From positions 124,001 through 188,000 of the forward strand of contig JBNAIG010000030.1 of assembly GCA_050031985.1 (NCBI GenBank): a stretch of 64,000 bases of DNA, read 5' to 3'. Shown here piece by piece: positions 8,415-15,971 of the stretch (its first letter is position 1; each line of letters opens with the position of its first letter). The notes beneath the pieces are model-generated. The model was not told the origin of the DNA, ran no database searches, and saw nothing but the letters and a program-made list of their open reading frames with translations. The stretch is from SZUA-368 sp028533045. Lineage in GTDB: Bacteria > Spirochaetota > Spirochaetia > DSM-2461. Made by a program: the position numbers and the translations under genes.

Positions 8415-9464
8415 CTACGCAGAACGATAATAATGATGATGCAGTCCAAAAAGCACGGACTGCTTTTTTATTTTTCCCATCCTATCCGGCGGTTTTCCCT
8501 CAGGAATTCTCCCGATTCCCTGATGAGGCCTGAAGAAATTGTAGTAATGCATATACTCTTTAATGATATTCCTAAGCTGTTTCTCATGAAGAATTATAAA
8601 CCAATCAAGGCACTCTCTACGAATAGATCTAATAAAACGTTCAGCGAATGCGTTCATATTGGGAGAGTAAGGAGTAATGGCTAGGTCTTTGATGTCGTAT
8701 TCTTCGTAAGGAAACCATTTAAATTCACCCGAATTATCATGAATAAGAATGGATTCAGGGTACTGCTCTTCAAAATGGCTAATCTGCCTACGTAAAAAAG
8801 CAATATTGGGATTCTGTGTTATATTCCAATGAACGATTTTACGGTTTTCAATCTTAATGATAAAGAAAACATAAAATCTTCTGAAACCAAAGATATCGAC
8901 AGTAAAGAAATCACAAGCAAAGAGAGATTTAATATGGGATGTCAGAAATTTTTCCCAAGAACCATTAGGCAAGACAAGGCCACGTTTTCTTCCGTTTTGG
9001 ATAACCTTAGCAATAGTTTTCTTGCAAATCGAAATATCAATTTTCTTAAGTTCATCACTAATTCTCTGGTTTCCCCAATTGTAGTGATGGATTTTCATAC
9101 TCAAGATAAGTTCTTTGATCTTTTTAGACACAGGAGGTCTCCCGGGTTTTCTTTTCTTCCGGTTCCATTTACTGTGGCAATATGTTTTCCATGTGTAAAG
9201 AACTGTATGGGGAGAGACAAACTGAATAAACCGTGTAGCTTCTTTGGATAAAAGAGCCATAAAACGTAAAAACCGTTTGTCTTGGATATTGTAAGGCTGA
9301 CTGATTCCATGAGACTCAAGAGTTCGTTTAAGGCATTCATTTTCTTTTGCTATTACAGCGTAGTGAATTATCTGTTTCTTATGGAAAAAGTAAAAACAAA
9401 AGACGATTTTGATGAGTGAGAACAGGTTTTTAATGAGAGGCATAAACAGCAGCGTCCGATTCAA
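8415..9464 (-). CDS. DDE integrase-core transposase
   Basis: This 349-residue transposase is of the rve (integrase core) type. The N-terminal part has a hydrophobic leader-like stretch and a helix-turn-helix region ending in KPGRPPVSKKIKELI. The catalytic core shows the first Asp in CDFFTVD, the second in LIHDNSGEF and the Glu in NAFAERFIRSIRREC, followed by YYNFFRPHQ. All three acidic residues are present and the frame is unbroken, so it may be active. Base use is much more AT-rich than the flanking eCIS and dap genes, which points to recent acquisition. No partner ORF, frameshift site or clear terminal inverted repeats were found, so the element's limits are unknown. Confidence 0.88.
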   Translation of the reverse strand: MNRTLLFMPLIKNLFSLIKIVFCFYFFHKKQIIHYAVIAKENECLKRTLESHGISQPYNIQDKRFLRFMALLSKEATRFIQFVSPHTVLYTWKTYCHSKWNRKKRKPGRPPVSKKIKELILSMKIHHYNWGNQRISDELKKIDISICKKTIAKVIQNGRKRGLVLPNGSWEKFLTSHIKSLFACDFFTVDIFGFRRFYVFFIIKIENRKIVHWNITQNPNIAFLRRQISHFEEQYPESILIHDNSGEFKWFPYEEYDIKDLAITPYSPNMNAFAERFIRSIRRECLDWFIILHEKQLRNIIKEYMHYYNFFRPHQGIGRIPEGKPPDRMGKIKKQSVLFGLHHHYYRSA

Positions 9465-9527
9465 GTCTGAATATTCCCCTGCGGTTAGAAGAACCCCCTT
9501 TTTTGTGGACTTCTGGAGAGCAGGAGG

Positions 9528-9854
9528 TTAGATACAAAGGATACGGTGCTCTTCAAGAAAACTGTGATCCTGGTCGAGCAACTGTAGAAAACGGGAGGCG
9601 GGTCCTTGAGGCTTATTTCTGCCCGATTCCCAAGCCTCAACCGTTTTTACCGATACACCGATTGCTTCGGCAAAAATCATTTGAGACAAGTTTAAAGCTT
9701 CTCTGATTTCCTTAATCTTATTAGCGTTGAATTCGGGTACAGGGGTGATTGTTACTTTACGTCTTCTTGCCTGCAAATTACCTTTGCTGACTTCAAGTGC
9801 TTCATTTAATCCTGTTATGATTGAAGTGAAATAGTTACTTTCTTTATTTTCCAT
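9528..9854 (-). CDS. higA: HigA-type antitoxin, XRE family
   Basis: This 108-residue protein has a C-terminal helix-turn-helix: IKEIREALNLSQMIFAEAIGVS, split as IREALNLSQ and FAEAIGVSVKTVEAWE. The GRNKP motif after it is typical of HigA antitoxins. It overlaps the end of higB by 11 bp, the usual toxin-first order. HigA should bind HigB and repress the shared promoter; the palindrome at 10218-10234 is the likely operator. It remains intact although the toxin frame is broken. Confidence 0.85.
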   Translation of the reverse strand: MENKESNYFTSIITGLNEALEVSKGNLQARRRKVTITPVPEFNANKIKEIREALNLSQMIFAEAIGVSVKTVEAWESGRNKPQGPASRFLQLLDQDHSFLEEHRILCI

Positions 9855-10204
9855 TTTTGCCTCCCTGCTCTCTCAGGTTAGTCTTTATTTTTTCTATAAC
9901 AGATTTAATCTGATTTTTCTCTGCATCCGATAGATTTGCTTTATCGTTCTTTTTGAAGCAGGCAATCATATAAATCTGCTCAAAATAAGCGAAATCAACA
10001 TAAAGAGTTCTAACGCTTCCGCTTTTGCCTTTTCCAGGTAATGCCCATCGTAACTTTCTCAGCCCTCCGGTACCCTGGATCATGTTCCCCGCTGTGGGGT
10101 TTTCACAAAGAAATACTTCCAGTTCCTTTAATTCATTATCTGTTAGTTTGGCATCGACCCAACCCTTTTAAAAAAGTGGTCATGTAGACGAACTCTCGTG
10201 TCAT
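9844..10204 (-). pseudogene. higB: HigB-type RelE/ParE toxin with a frameshift
   Basis: The C-terminal 100 residues match HigB toxins (ENPTAG, then GTGGLRKLRWALPGKGKSG and a YVDFAYFEQIYMIACF strand). This frame has a stop at 10168-10170, before a full N-terminus. A second frame starting with ATG at 10204 gives MTREFVYMTTFLK, the expected HigB N-terminus, and would join it if one A were removed from the A4 run at 10166-10169 (plus-strand TTTT). As written, the gene is broken. Translation from an internal ATG at 10083 would lose about 35 residues. HigB cuts mRNA on the ribosome in known systems. A sequencing error in the T6A4 tract is possible. Confidence 0.8.
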
Positions 10205-10210
10205 ATGAAA

Positions 10211-10239
10211 ATATTAAACCCTATTAAATAGGGTGTCAA
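10211..10239 (-). promoter_or_regulatory. higBA promoter
   Basis: On the minus strand TTGACA (10239-10234) and TAATAT (10216-10211) are spaced by 17 bp. The expected transcript start falls at about 10204, the first base of the higB ATG, so the mRNA is predicted to be leaderless. Confidence 0.75.
10218..10234. promoter_or_regulatory. Palindromic operator in higBA promoter
   Basis: ACCCTATTAAATAGGGT is a perfect palindrome around a central base. It fills the spacer between the -35 and -10 boxes. A HigA dimer bound here would block RNA polymerase, as known for HigA and other XRE antitoxins. Confidence 0.75.
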
Positions 10240-10372
10240 TAGAAAAGCTCATCGTGTAAACAGAACACACCCTAGCTCCAAAGCCCCACCCCCAACGGAG
10301 TAAAACCACAGAGCTTTACCCAATATGCCCGTGGCTCCAGAGGCCGAACCCCATACGCCGTGGTTAAATAAA

Positions 10373-10421
10373 AACAAGAAGGGATTGAAGAAGAAATGAG
10401 CCAAGGAGGCCCGGCGGAGCG
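10373..10421 (+). repeat. 49-bp direct repeat, copy 2
   Basis: Matches 8109-8157 at 47 of 49 positions in the same orientation. The two copies enclose the transposase and the HigBA pair (about 2.2 kb). Confidence 0.9.
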
Positions 10422-10560
10422 GAGTGAGCCGGATAAAGCCGACTGGTTAAGCGAATTGGAACGAAAAGCCCGGCCCCTGCGTGATTCTCTCAGGAAATAC
10501 CCCGCCCCAGCTCAGAGGGCTTGCCAAAACATAAAAATTCAATCAGATACAAACAGCTAG
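10396..10560 (+). CDS. Small open frame starting in repeat copy 2 (54 aa)
   Basis: ATG at 10396 opens a 54-residue frame beginning MSQGGPAERSEPDKADW and ending QSDTNS. It follows a tiny frame (10325-10399, 24 residues) with an ATGA overlap, and a purine-rich stretch precedes it. The content is charged and helical (DWLSELERKARPLRDSL). It has no recognised family. The overlap and the shared start with copy 1 hint at a once-real gene. It may equally be chance or a remnant. Confidence 0.3.
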   Translation: MSQGGPAERSEPDKADWLSELERKARPLRDSLRKYPAPAQRACQNIKIQSDTNS

Positions 10561-10636
10561 CCCTTAATTTCTCCCTTTCCCTTCTGGCATAAATAGAAGA
10601 TTTTCTATATTATTGCTAGCAAACTAATTTAAGGGA

Positions 10637-11860
10637 ATGAAAATGAACTTTAAAGAAATATTGGCAACACTCAAGCCGGTTGACGAGATTGAAAAAATCG
10701 ACATCGTGGCGGACGGTAAAGTCCTGAACATAATCCCCAACGCACCGGGAAAAAGCGGCTCCCTCCAGGTATACGCCAACCTGGTTGGGTTTGATAACGG
10801 CAACATCGATTTTGCCCTGGCCCAGAAGGGTCTGGAGTACTTTGCCGAGCACACCGCCGACGCCAAGGCGAACCCCGGGGCTCACCCCAACATTGACCTT
10901 CTTTTGGATATCAAGGAAGACAGCTATGTAAAGGCTGTGGTTCACTACAAGATCCCTGGCGACCTCAAAGAGCGGGTAGAAAAATACACCGCCCTGAAGA
11001 AAGAGGGCAAGCTGAACGAAGACAAGGCCGGCGCTCTGGCCACTTTTAATGAAGTTATGGACCTCCTCGAAGCGGGTAAGCTCCGCACCGCCCAGATTGT
11101 GGACGGCAAGTGGGAAGCGAACCAGTGGGTAAAAAACGGCATTATGCTGGGCTTTCCCCTGGGCGAGATTATTGTGTACAACGGCAGCTCCGATATTGCC
11201 TTTACCGATAAGGAAACTTTCCCCGTACGAAAGATGACCGGTAAGGAAGGCTTCCGGGTTGTTCCTCCTGCAGCCGGTCTGCGACGGGGAGCTTTCGCCG
11301 GGGCGGGCTGTGTTTTCATGCCCCCAGGATACGCCAATGTGGGCGCCCATGTAGGGGCGGGAACCATGGTGGAAAACCTGGCCGGTTCCTGTTGTCAGGT
11401 TGGTAAGGACAGTCACATTAGCGCCGGTGCGATTATCGGCGGTGTTCTGGACCCTGTGGAAGCGACTCCCGTAATTATCGGGGACCACGTTCTTTTGGGC
11501 GAAGGTTCCGGCGTGACCCAGGGAGCTCGATTGGGCGACCTGGTAACTCTGGCTCCGGGGGTGCATATCTCCAAGGCGACTCCCATTCTGGACCCCCTTA
11601 ACAATGTGGCCTACACATCGGCCGGTACGGCGGAGCTTATTACCCATGAACTGGGCGGTGGGGTCAAGACCTACTCCGTGGGCAAGGTGATTGAAGCCAA
11701 GGACCCCGGTTACGGCCCCGAGATTCCCGCGGGAGCTCTGGTGATTCCTTCCATGTCCGTTTCCAGTAAGGGAACACTTAAGCTGACTCCCCTCATCGCC
11801 AAGTATATCAAGTCTGCCTCCGAGCGGGCCTATGCTCTGGAAGAGGCACTACGAGGCTAA
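10637..11860 (+). CDS. dapD: Tetrahydrodipicolinate N-succinyltransferase, long form
   Basis: DapD adds succinyl from succinyl-CoA to tetrahydrodipicolinate in diaminopimelate and lysine synthesis. The middle and C-terminal parts show left-handed beta-helix hexapeptide repeats with a GAFAGAGCVFMPPGYANVGAHVG stretch (split: GAFAGAGCVFMPPGY, ANVGAHVG), then GSCCQVGKDSHIS and GVTQGARLGDLV. At 407 residues it is longer than the E. coli enzyme (about 274) and close to the roughly 400-residue form known from Helicobacter, which has an extra N-terminal domain. It leads a dapD-dapC-lysA-dapE operon and has an AAGGGA ribosome site just before the ATG. Confidence 0.88.
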   Translation: MKMNFKEILATLKPVDEIEKIDIVADGKVLNIIPNAPGKSGSLQVYANLVGFDNGNIDFALAQKGLEYFAEHTADAKANPGAHPNIDLLLDIKEDSYVKAVVHYKIPGDLKERVEKYTALKKEGKLNEDKAGALATFNEVMDLLEAGKLRTAQIVDGKWEANQWVKNGIMLGFPLGEIIVYNGSSDIAFTDKETFPVRKMTGKEGFRVVPPAAGLRRGAFAGAGCVFMPPGYANVGAHVGAGTMVENLAGSCCQVGKDSHISAGAIIGGVLDPVEATPVIIGDHVLLGEGSGVTQGARLGDLVTLAPGVHISKATPILDPLNNVAYTSAGTAELITHELGGGVKTYSVGKVIEAKDPGYGPEIPAGALVIPSMSVSSKGTLKLTPLIAKYIKSASERAYALEEALRG

Positions 11861-11861
11861 G

Positions 11862-12995
11862 ATGGAATTAAAGGCAAAGGCGACTTTTGACGGTATAGAT
11901 ATCTCGGAAATCAGGAAGATGAACGCCCTGGCCGGCCCGGATACGATTAATCTGGGGATCGGCCAGCTTCCCAACGACCTTCCCCCGGCTCTTGCCGAGC
12001 AGGGAGGGGAGGCCTTTGCCGCCGGAAAAACCCGGTACACTCCCAATCCGGGAATGGCCGAACTGCGGGAACTGGTGGCCCGTTACCACGGGGAGAAGTG
12101 CGGTAAAACGATTTCCGCCGACCAGGTGGTGATTTGCAACGGCGCCGAAGGGGCTCTGTGGAATATCCTTTTCACCTATCTCGAGGCGGGGGACGAGGTG
12201 CTCATCCCGGAAATCGCCTTTACCGTGTATGAAACGATTACGAAAATGCAGGGGGCCGTTCCCCGCTTCTATAGGGATGTGGCTTCCCTGGACGCTTTGA
12301 TTACGGAGAAGACCAAATTCGTTGTCATTAACAGCCCCAACAATCCTACGGGACAGATTCTCCCGGTAGAGGATATCCGTACCCTGGCCCGCCTGGCCGA
12401 GGAGCGGGGTTTTTATCTCATATCCGACGAGATTTACAGCGAACTCTACCTGGACGGGGAAGCGCCCGCCTCTCCCTTGACCTATACGGACCGGGTGATT
12501 GTGGTGGACGGGATTTCCAAGCGGGCGGCGGCCACCGGTCTGAGAATCGGCTGGACCGTGAGCCCCCTTGCGGTGACCAAGCCTATGGTTATCAGCAATC
12601 AGTACATCACCTCCTGCGCTTCCTCGGTCTCCCAATTTGCGGCGCTCAGGTCCCTCGACGGCAGTTCCGACGGCTTTGTGGCCGATGTGCGGGCCGATTT
12701 GACCGCTAAGCGCGATTTTGCCTATGAGCAGCTCTCCTCCATGGAGGGCATTAAGGTGGAAAAACCCCTGGGGGCCTTCTATATCTTCCCCGATATTTCC
12801 GCCTTTGGTACTTCAAAGGAGGTGGCCTTGAAGATTTTGGACAGGGCCGATCTTCTTACCATCCCGGGCCTGGCCTTTGGAACCGGGGGAGACCGGTTTA
12901 TCCGAATCTCCTATGCGGTGGATGAGGCTGACTTACGGACGGCTATGGAGCGCCTTAAAGAGCTATTTGCAACCTGGAGTGATAATGAAAGTTAA
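11862..12995 (+). CDS. dapC: Aminotransferase class I/II, probable N-succinyl-DAP aminotransferase
   Basis: This PLP-dependent fold-type I aminotransferase shows the SPNNPTG loop (NSPNNPTGQILP), an ISDEIYSELY segment holding the PLP-contacting Asp and Tyr, the Schiff-base Lys in DGISKRAAATGLRIGW, and a C-terminal FIRISYA Arg. Between dapD and lysA it most likely makes N-succinyl-LL-diaminopimelate from the succinylated keto acid. An upstream ATG at 11832 is in frame, but the start at 11862, 1 bp after the dapD stop and behind GAGG, fits better. It overlaps lysA by 11 bp. Substrate is assigned from context. Confidence 0.82.
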   Translation: MELKAKATFDGIDISEIRKMNALAGPDTINLGIGQLPNDLPPALAEQGGEAFAAGKTRYTPNPGMAELRELVARYHGEKCGKTISADQVVICNGAEGALWNILFTYLEAGDEVLIPEIAFTVYETITKMQGAVPRFYRDVASLDALITEKTKFVVINSPNNPTGQILPVEDIRTLARLAEERGFYLISDEIYSELYLDGEAPASPLTYTDRVIVVDGISKRAAATGLRIGWTVSPLAVTKPMVISNQYITSCASSVSQFAALRSLDGSSDGFVADVRADLTAKRDFAYEQLSSMEGIKVEKPLGAFYIFPDISAFGTSKEVALKILDRADLLTIPGLAFGTGGDRFIRISYAVDEADLRTAMERLKELFATWSDNES

Positions 12996-14277
12996 TCAGA
13001 TAAGTACGAATTTTACCCTTGACCGGGAGGGGCTCTCCTTTTCCGGTGTTAATCTGAATCGGCTTGCCGAAGAGGTGGGAACCCCTCTTTATGTGTACGA
13101 TGCCCAGACCATTAAGGACCGGTATGCCTATTTGCGGGAGAACCTTCCCCGGGAAATTGATATTTTTTACGCCATGAAGGCCAACCCCAATATCGCGGTG
13201 ATTAAGCTGCTTACCTCCCTTGGTACGGGGGTCGAGGTTGCTTCCGCCGGGGAACTCTACGCCTGCGAAAAGGCGGGGGTGAATCCCAAAAATATCGTAT
13301 TCGGCGGCCCCTCCAAAACCGATGAGGATATCTCCAAGGCCATTGATATGGGCATCTACGCCCTCAATGCGGAGAGCCTGGGTGAGATTAAGCGCATTAA
13401 TCGGGTGGCCCAATCCAAAGGGAAGGTCATGGATGTGGAACTGCGGATTAACCCGGAGTTCGAGATCGCCGGTGTGGCTGTGAGCCTGGGGGGCGGTTCC
13501 AAGAAATTCGGCATGGATTCCGAATCGATTGACCGGATTATCGAAGAAGCGTCCCGGCTTGAGAATATTCACCTCCAGGGAATCCACCTATTCGCCGGTA
13601 CGGGCATCCAGAACAATGAAGGCTTTTTGAGCAACCTGGAGAACTGTTTCCGCCTGGCCAAAGAGATTAACGACAAACATTTTAAGATTGAATCGATCGA
13701 TGTGGGCGGCGGCCTGGGAATTCCCTATTCCGATGAGGACCGGGAATTCTCCATTGAAGGACTAAAAGAGAAGATTGAAGAACTCCTTAAGGCCTATCCC
13801 TTTATCCGGGAGAACGGCACCCGGCTTATCGCCGAGCCCGGCCGCTATCTGGTGGCCCAGAGCGGGGCTTACATAAGCCGCGTGATTGACCGGAAGCACT
13901 CCCGGGGCCGGGAATACCTTTTGGTTGACGGCGGGGCCCAGCACCTCTTGCGGCCCGCTTTGATCGGGGTGAATCAGCCGGCTTTTAATATCTCCCGTGT
14001 TTCCGATTCGGTTCAGAAGTTTGACTTGGGCGGTTCCCTCTGTACTTCCATCGATTTTCTGGGGAAGGATCTGGACCTGCCCTCTGAGAGCGGGGAAGGG
14101 GATCTTGTGGCGGTGCTTTGTACGGGCGCCTATGGCTGGGCGGAGAGCATGCCCTATTTTCTGAGTCACGACATTGCCCCGGAAGTGATGGTTTACAAGG
14201 GTAAGTCTCAAGTGATTCGCCCCCGTACGCTTATGGAAGATGTGGTGAACCGTCAGATTATCCCGGAGGATCTTTAG
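12985..14277 (+). CDS. lysA: Diaminopimelate decarboxylase
   Basis: LysA converts meso-diaminopimelate to lysine with PLP. The 430-residue protein has the alanine-racemase-like barrel with the PLP Lys in FYAMKANPN, the GGG and GIHLFAGTG phosphate-binding loops, VGGGLGIPY, AEPGRYLVA and a C-terminal CTGAYGWAESMPY. The reading frame is open further upstream to 12877, but similarity begins at the ATG at 12985, behind CTGGAGTG. It overlaps dapC at the front and dapE by one base at the end (TAGTG). Some relatives accept other diamino acids, but the operon supports DAP. Confidence 0.88.
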   Translation: MKVNQISTNFTLDREGLSFSGVNLNRLAEEVGTPLYVYDAQTIKDRYAYLRENLPREIDIFYAMKANPNIAVIKLLTSLGTGVEVASAGELYACEKAGVNPKNIVFGGPSKTDEDISKAIDMGIYALNAESLGEIKRINRVAQSKGKVMDVELRINPEFEIAGVAVSLGGGSKKFGMDSESIDRIIEEASRLENIHLQGIHLFAGTGIQNNEGFLSNLENCFRLAKEINDKHFKIESIDVGGGLGIPYSDEDREFSIEGLKEKIEELLKAYPFIRENGTRLIAEPGRYLVAQSGAYISRVIDRKHSRGREYLLVDGGAQHLLRPALIGVNQPAFNISRVSDSVQKFDLGGSLCTSIDFLGKDLDLPSESGEGDLVAVLCTGAYGWAESMPYFLSHDIAPEVMVYKGKSQVIRPRTLMEDVVNRQIIPEDL

Positions 14278-15338
14278 TGTTTGATCTTTCCCGTCCCCTC
14301 ATCGATATTCTCCAGGACCTGATTTGCATCAAGAGCGAAACGGGAGAGGAGAAGGCACTCTGCGATAAGCTGGAACAAACCCTGGAAGGGTATGAGGGGC
14401 GGCTTGTCCGTGAACGGGATTCGCTCATCTTTTATGTGGACTGCCAAAAGGAGAGCCGTGTGGCTTTGGTGGGGCATATCGATACGGTTCCCGTGGATGA
14501 TAGTTCGACCGAGCCCGTTATAAAGGACGGGGAGCTCTGGGGACGGGGCGCCTGCGATATGAAGAGCGGCCTGGCGGTTATGCTTAAAGTGATTTATGAT
14601 CTTTCCACAGGGAAGATACGCCCCAAACACAACCTGGCCTTTATTTTCTATGAGAACGAAGAGGGGGTTCTTCCCAACGGCATTAACTTTCTTCTGGAGA
14701 GTGGAAAGGTGGAGCCGATTGACTTTGCCTTTGTTCTGGAACCGACCGAAGGACGTTATTCCGTGGGGTGCTTGGGAGCCCTTTCTGTTAAGAAAACGGT
14801 CTACGGCGTATCCGCCCATAGCGCCAATCCGATTAAGGGAAAGAACGCCCTTCTCGAGTCCATGGAGATTTTCCAGAACATGGTCACCATGAATGACACC
14901 ATTAGTGCTCCCCGGAAATTGGACGGGCTGGAATACTATGAGACAGTTAATATTACCACTCTCAAAACGGCGAACCAGGCCTTTAACGTTATCCCCGCCC
15001 AGGTGGATATGACGGCCAACTTCCGCTTTGCTCCCGGCAAAAGCCTTGAGGACGCTATGGAGGAACTCTGGGCTTCTCTGGGCAAAGAGAATACGGAAGT
15101 GCTGGACAGCTCCGGTTCCTGTTATATCGGGGCCAGTGGAGAGGAGTTCCTTCTTCCCGGTATTGAACGGGAAATTATGCAGGCCTGGACCGATATCGCC
15201 CAGCTTAATAACAACGACATACCGGCGGTGAATTTTGGGGCCGGTTCCATTCTTCATGCCCACAAACCGGATGAACGGATCTCTGTGGATGAACTAAATG
15301 ATTTTTACGGTCTCATGGTGAACCATCTGCAAGATTAG
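14277..15338 (+). CDS. dapE: M20 peptidase, probable succinyl-diaminopimelate desuccinylase
   Basis: DapE removes succinate from N-succinyl-LL-DAP. The 353-residue protein starts with GTG at 14277, overlapping the lysA stop. It shows the M20 zinc motifs: GHIDTVP (His and catalytic Asp), GRGACDMKSG (bridging Asp), YENEEG (catalytic Glu pair) and a late GAGSILHAHKPDE His/Glu. A lid domain lies between about residues 165 and 280. Its place as last gene of the dap operon completes the succinylase route. By sequence alone another M20 amidase is possible. Confidence 0.82.
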   Translation: MFDLSRPLIDILQDLICIKSETGEEKALCDKLEQTLEGYEGRLVRERDSLIFYVDCQKESRVALVGHIDTVPVDDSSTEPVIKDGELWGRGACDMKSGLAVMLKVIYDLSTGKIRPKHNLAFIFYENEEGVLPNGINFLLESGKVEPIDFAFVLEPTEGRYSVGCLGALSVKKTVYGVSAHSANPIKGKNALLESMEIFQNMVTMNDTISAPRKLDGLEYYETVNITTLKTANQAFNVIPAQVDMTANFRFAPGKSLEDAMEELWASLGKENTEVLDSSGSCYIGASGEEFLLPGIEREIMQAWTDIAQLNNNDIPAVNFGAGSILHAHKPDERISVDELNDFYGLMVNHLQD

Positions 15339-15349
15339 AACAGAACATA

Positions 15350-15378
15350 TTGTCAAAAAAACAATCCACGGTTATAGT
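15350..15378 (+). promoter_or_regulatory. Promoter of cupin gene
   Basis: TTGTCA (15350-15355) and TATAGT (15373-15378) are separated by 17 bp. The leader to the ATG at 15427 is about 40 nt and contains AAGGAG, so this gene has a normal leader. Confidence 0.7.
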
Positions 15379-15426
15379 TAGCCTAGCTTTAGGCATAGAA
15401 TAGAAACAATTTTAAGGAGACACATA

Positions 15427-15795
15427 ATGGCTAGAAGTAGTGCAAATTTTATTGAAAGCGATAAACTGGAATGGGAAGAACTGGGTGGCGGTGTAAGCCG
15501 TAAGTTCCTCGGTTGGGACAACCAGATCATGATGGTAAAAGTAAAGTTCGAAAAAGGCGCCGAAGGAGCTCCCCATGAGCATTTTCACGCCCAGAGCACC
15601 TACTGTGCGGAAGGTAAGTTCGAATTCATGATTGGCGATGAAAAGAAAATCATCAAGGCCGGCGACGGGGTTTACTTTGAGCCTAACGTTCTTCATGGGG
15701 CCGTATGCCTTGAAGAAGGTATCCTCATTGATGTATTTTCTCCCGTTCGAGAAGACTTCCTTGATGGAACAGGTGTTTCTTACTTTGGTAAGTAA
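15427..15795 (+). CDS. Single-domain cupin protein
   Basis: This 122-residue protein is a small beta-barrel cupin. Metal-binding residues are visible in GAPHEHFHAQ (two or three His) and in the second motif PNVLHGAVCLEEG (His). The EGKFEFMIGDEKKIIKAGDG turn is typical, split as EGKFEFMIGD and KAGDGVYFEP. Similar small cupins include KdgF-type proteins of uronate breakdown, but there are no sugar genes nearby, so the substrate is open. It is monocistronic, with its own promoter and a terminator at 15821. Confidence 0.75.
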   Translation: MARSSANFIESDKLEWEELGGGVSRKFLGWDNQIMMVKVKFEKGAEGAPHEHFHAQSTYCAEGKFEFMIGDEKKIIKAGDGVYFEPNVLHGAVCLEEGILIDVFSPVREDFLDGTGVSYFGK

Positions 15796-15820
15796 GGCGT
15801 TAAATCCTGAATGATTTGGA

Positions 15821-15847
15821 AGCCGTCCGCAAGGGCGGCTTTTTTTG
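15821..15847 (+). terminator. Rho-independent terminator after cupin gene
   Basis: AGCCGTCC-GCAA-GGGCGGCT forms an 8-bp stem with a GCAA tetraloop, followed by a run of seven T. Confidence 0.9.
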
Positions 15848-15904
15848 TTTCCCCCCATTTCCCCCGTTGCGTAAACCCTACAAAAACCCTAAAATAACCC
15901 CACT

Positions 15905-15926
15905 TGCCCCGGATCTGCCCGGGGCA
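15905..15926 (+). other. Strong hairpin in glyS leader
   Basis: TGCCCCGG-ATCTGC-CCGGGGCA is a perfect 8-bp GC-rich stem with no T run after it. It lies about 45 bp before the glyS ATG. It may stabilise or control the leader; there is no T-box sequence. Confidence 0.5.
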
Positions 15927-15971
15927 CAATGTGCCGTATCCAGCGGTGTGTTGTAAAAGGAGAATCAGCAG

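Larger units (their letters stand above)
10240..10636. other. Intergenic region before dapD with repeat copy 2
   Basis: About 400 bases without a conserved gene. It holds short GC-rich, partly repetitive sequence (GCTCCAAAGCC near 10275, GGCTCCAGAGGCC near 10334), two coupled tiny open frames (10325-10399 and 10396-10560), repeat copy 2, and the dapD leader. I could not identify a convincing dapD promoter. Confidence 0.5.

Noticed and set aside
8340..9510. Terminal inverted repeats of an insertion sequence
   Set aside because: Only an eight-base AAAAAAGG match near 8354 and 9505 was seen; that is too weak to set IS boundaries.
10160..10180. Programmed frameshift in higB
   Set aside because: The tract would need a +1 shift, not the common -1 shift of an A/T slippery site, and toxin genes of this kind are not known to use it; a simple indel is likelier.
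8040..10370. Degenerate GCTCCAAAGCC-like segments as integron attC sites
   Set aside because: No core GTTRRRY / RYYYAAC pair and no integrase of the IntI type in the window.
11868..12635. 255-codon open frame antisense to dapC
   Set aside because: The dapC frame has full aminotransferase motifs; the antisense frame has none and results from high GC at third positions.
12877..12984. Upstream start of lysA at 12877
   Set aside because: It would overlap dapC by over 100 bp and adds residues without LysA similarity; ATG 12985 has a ribosome site and the expected N-terminus.
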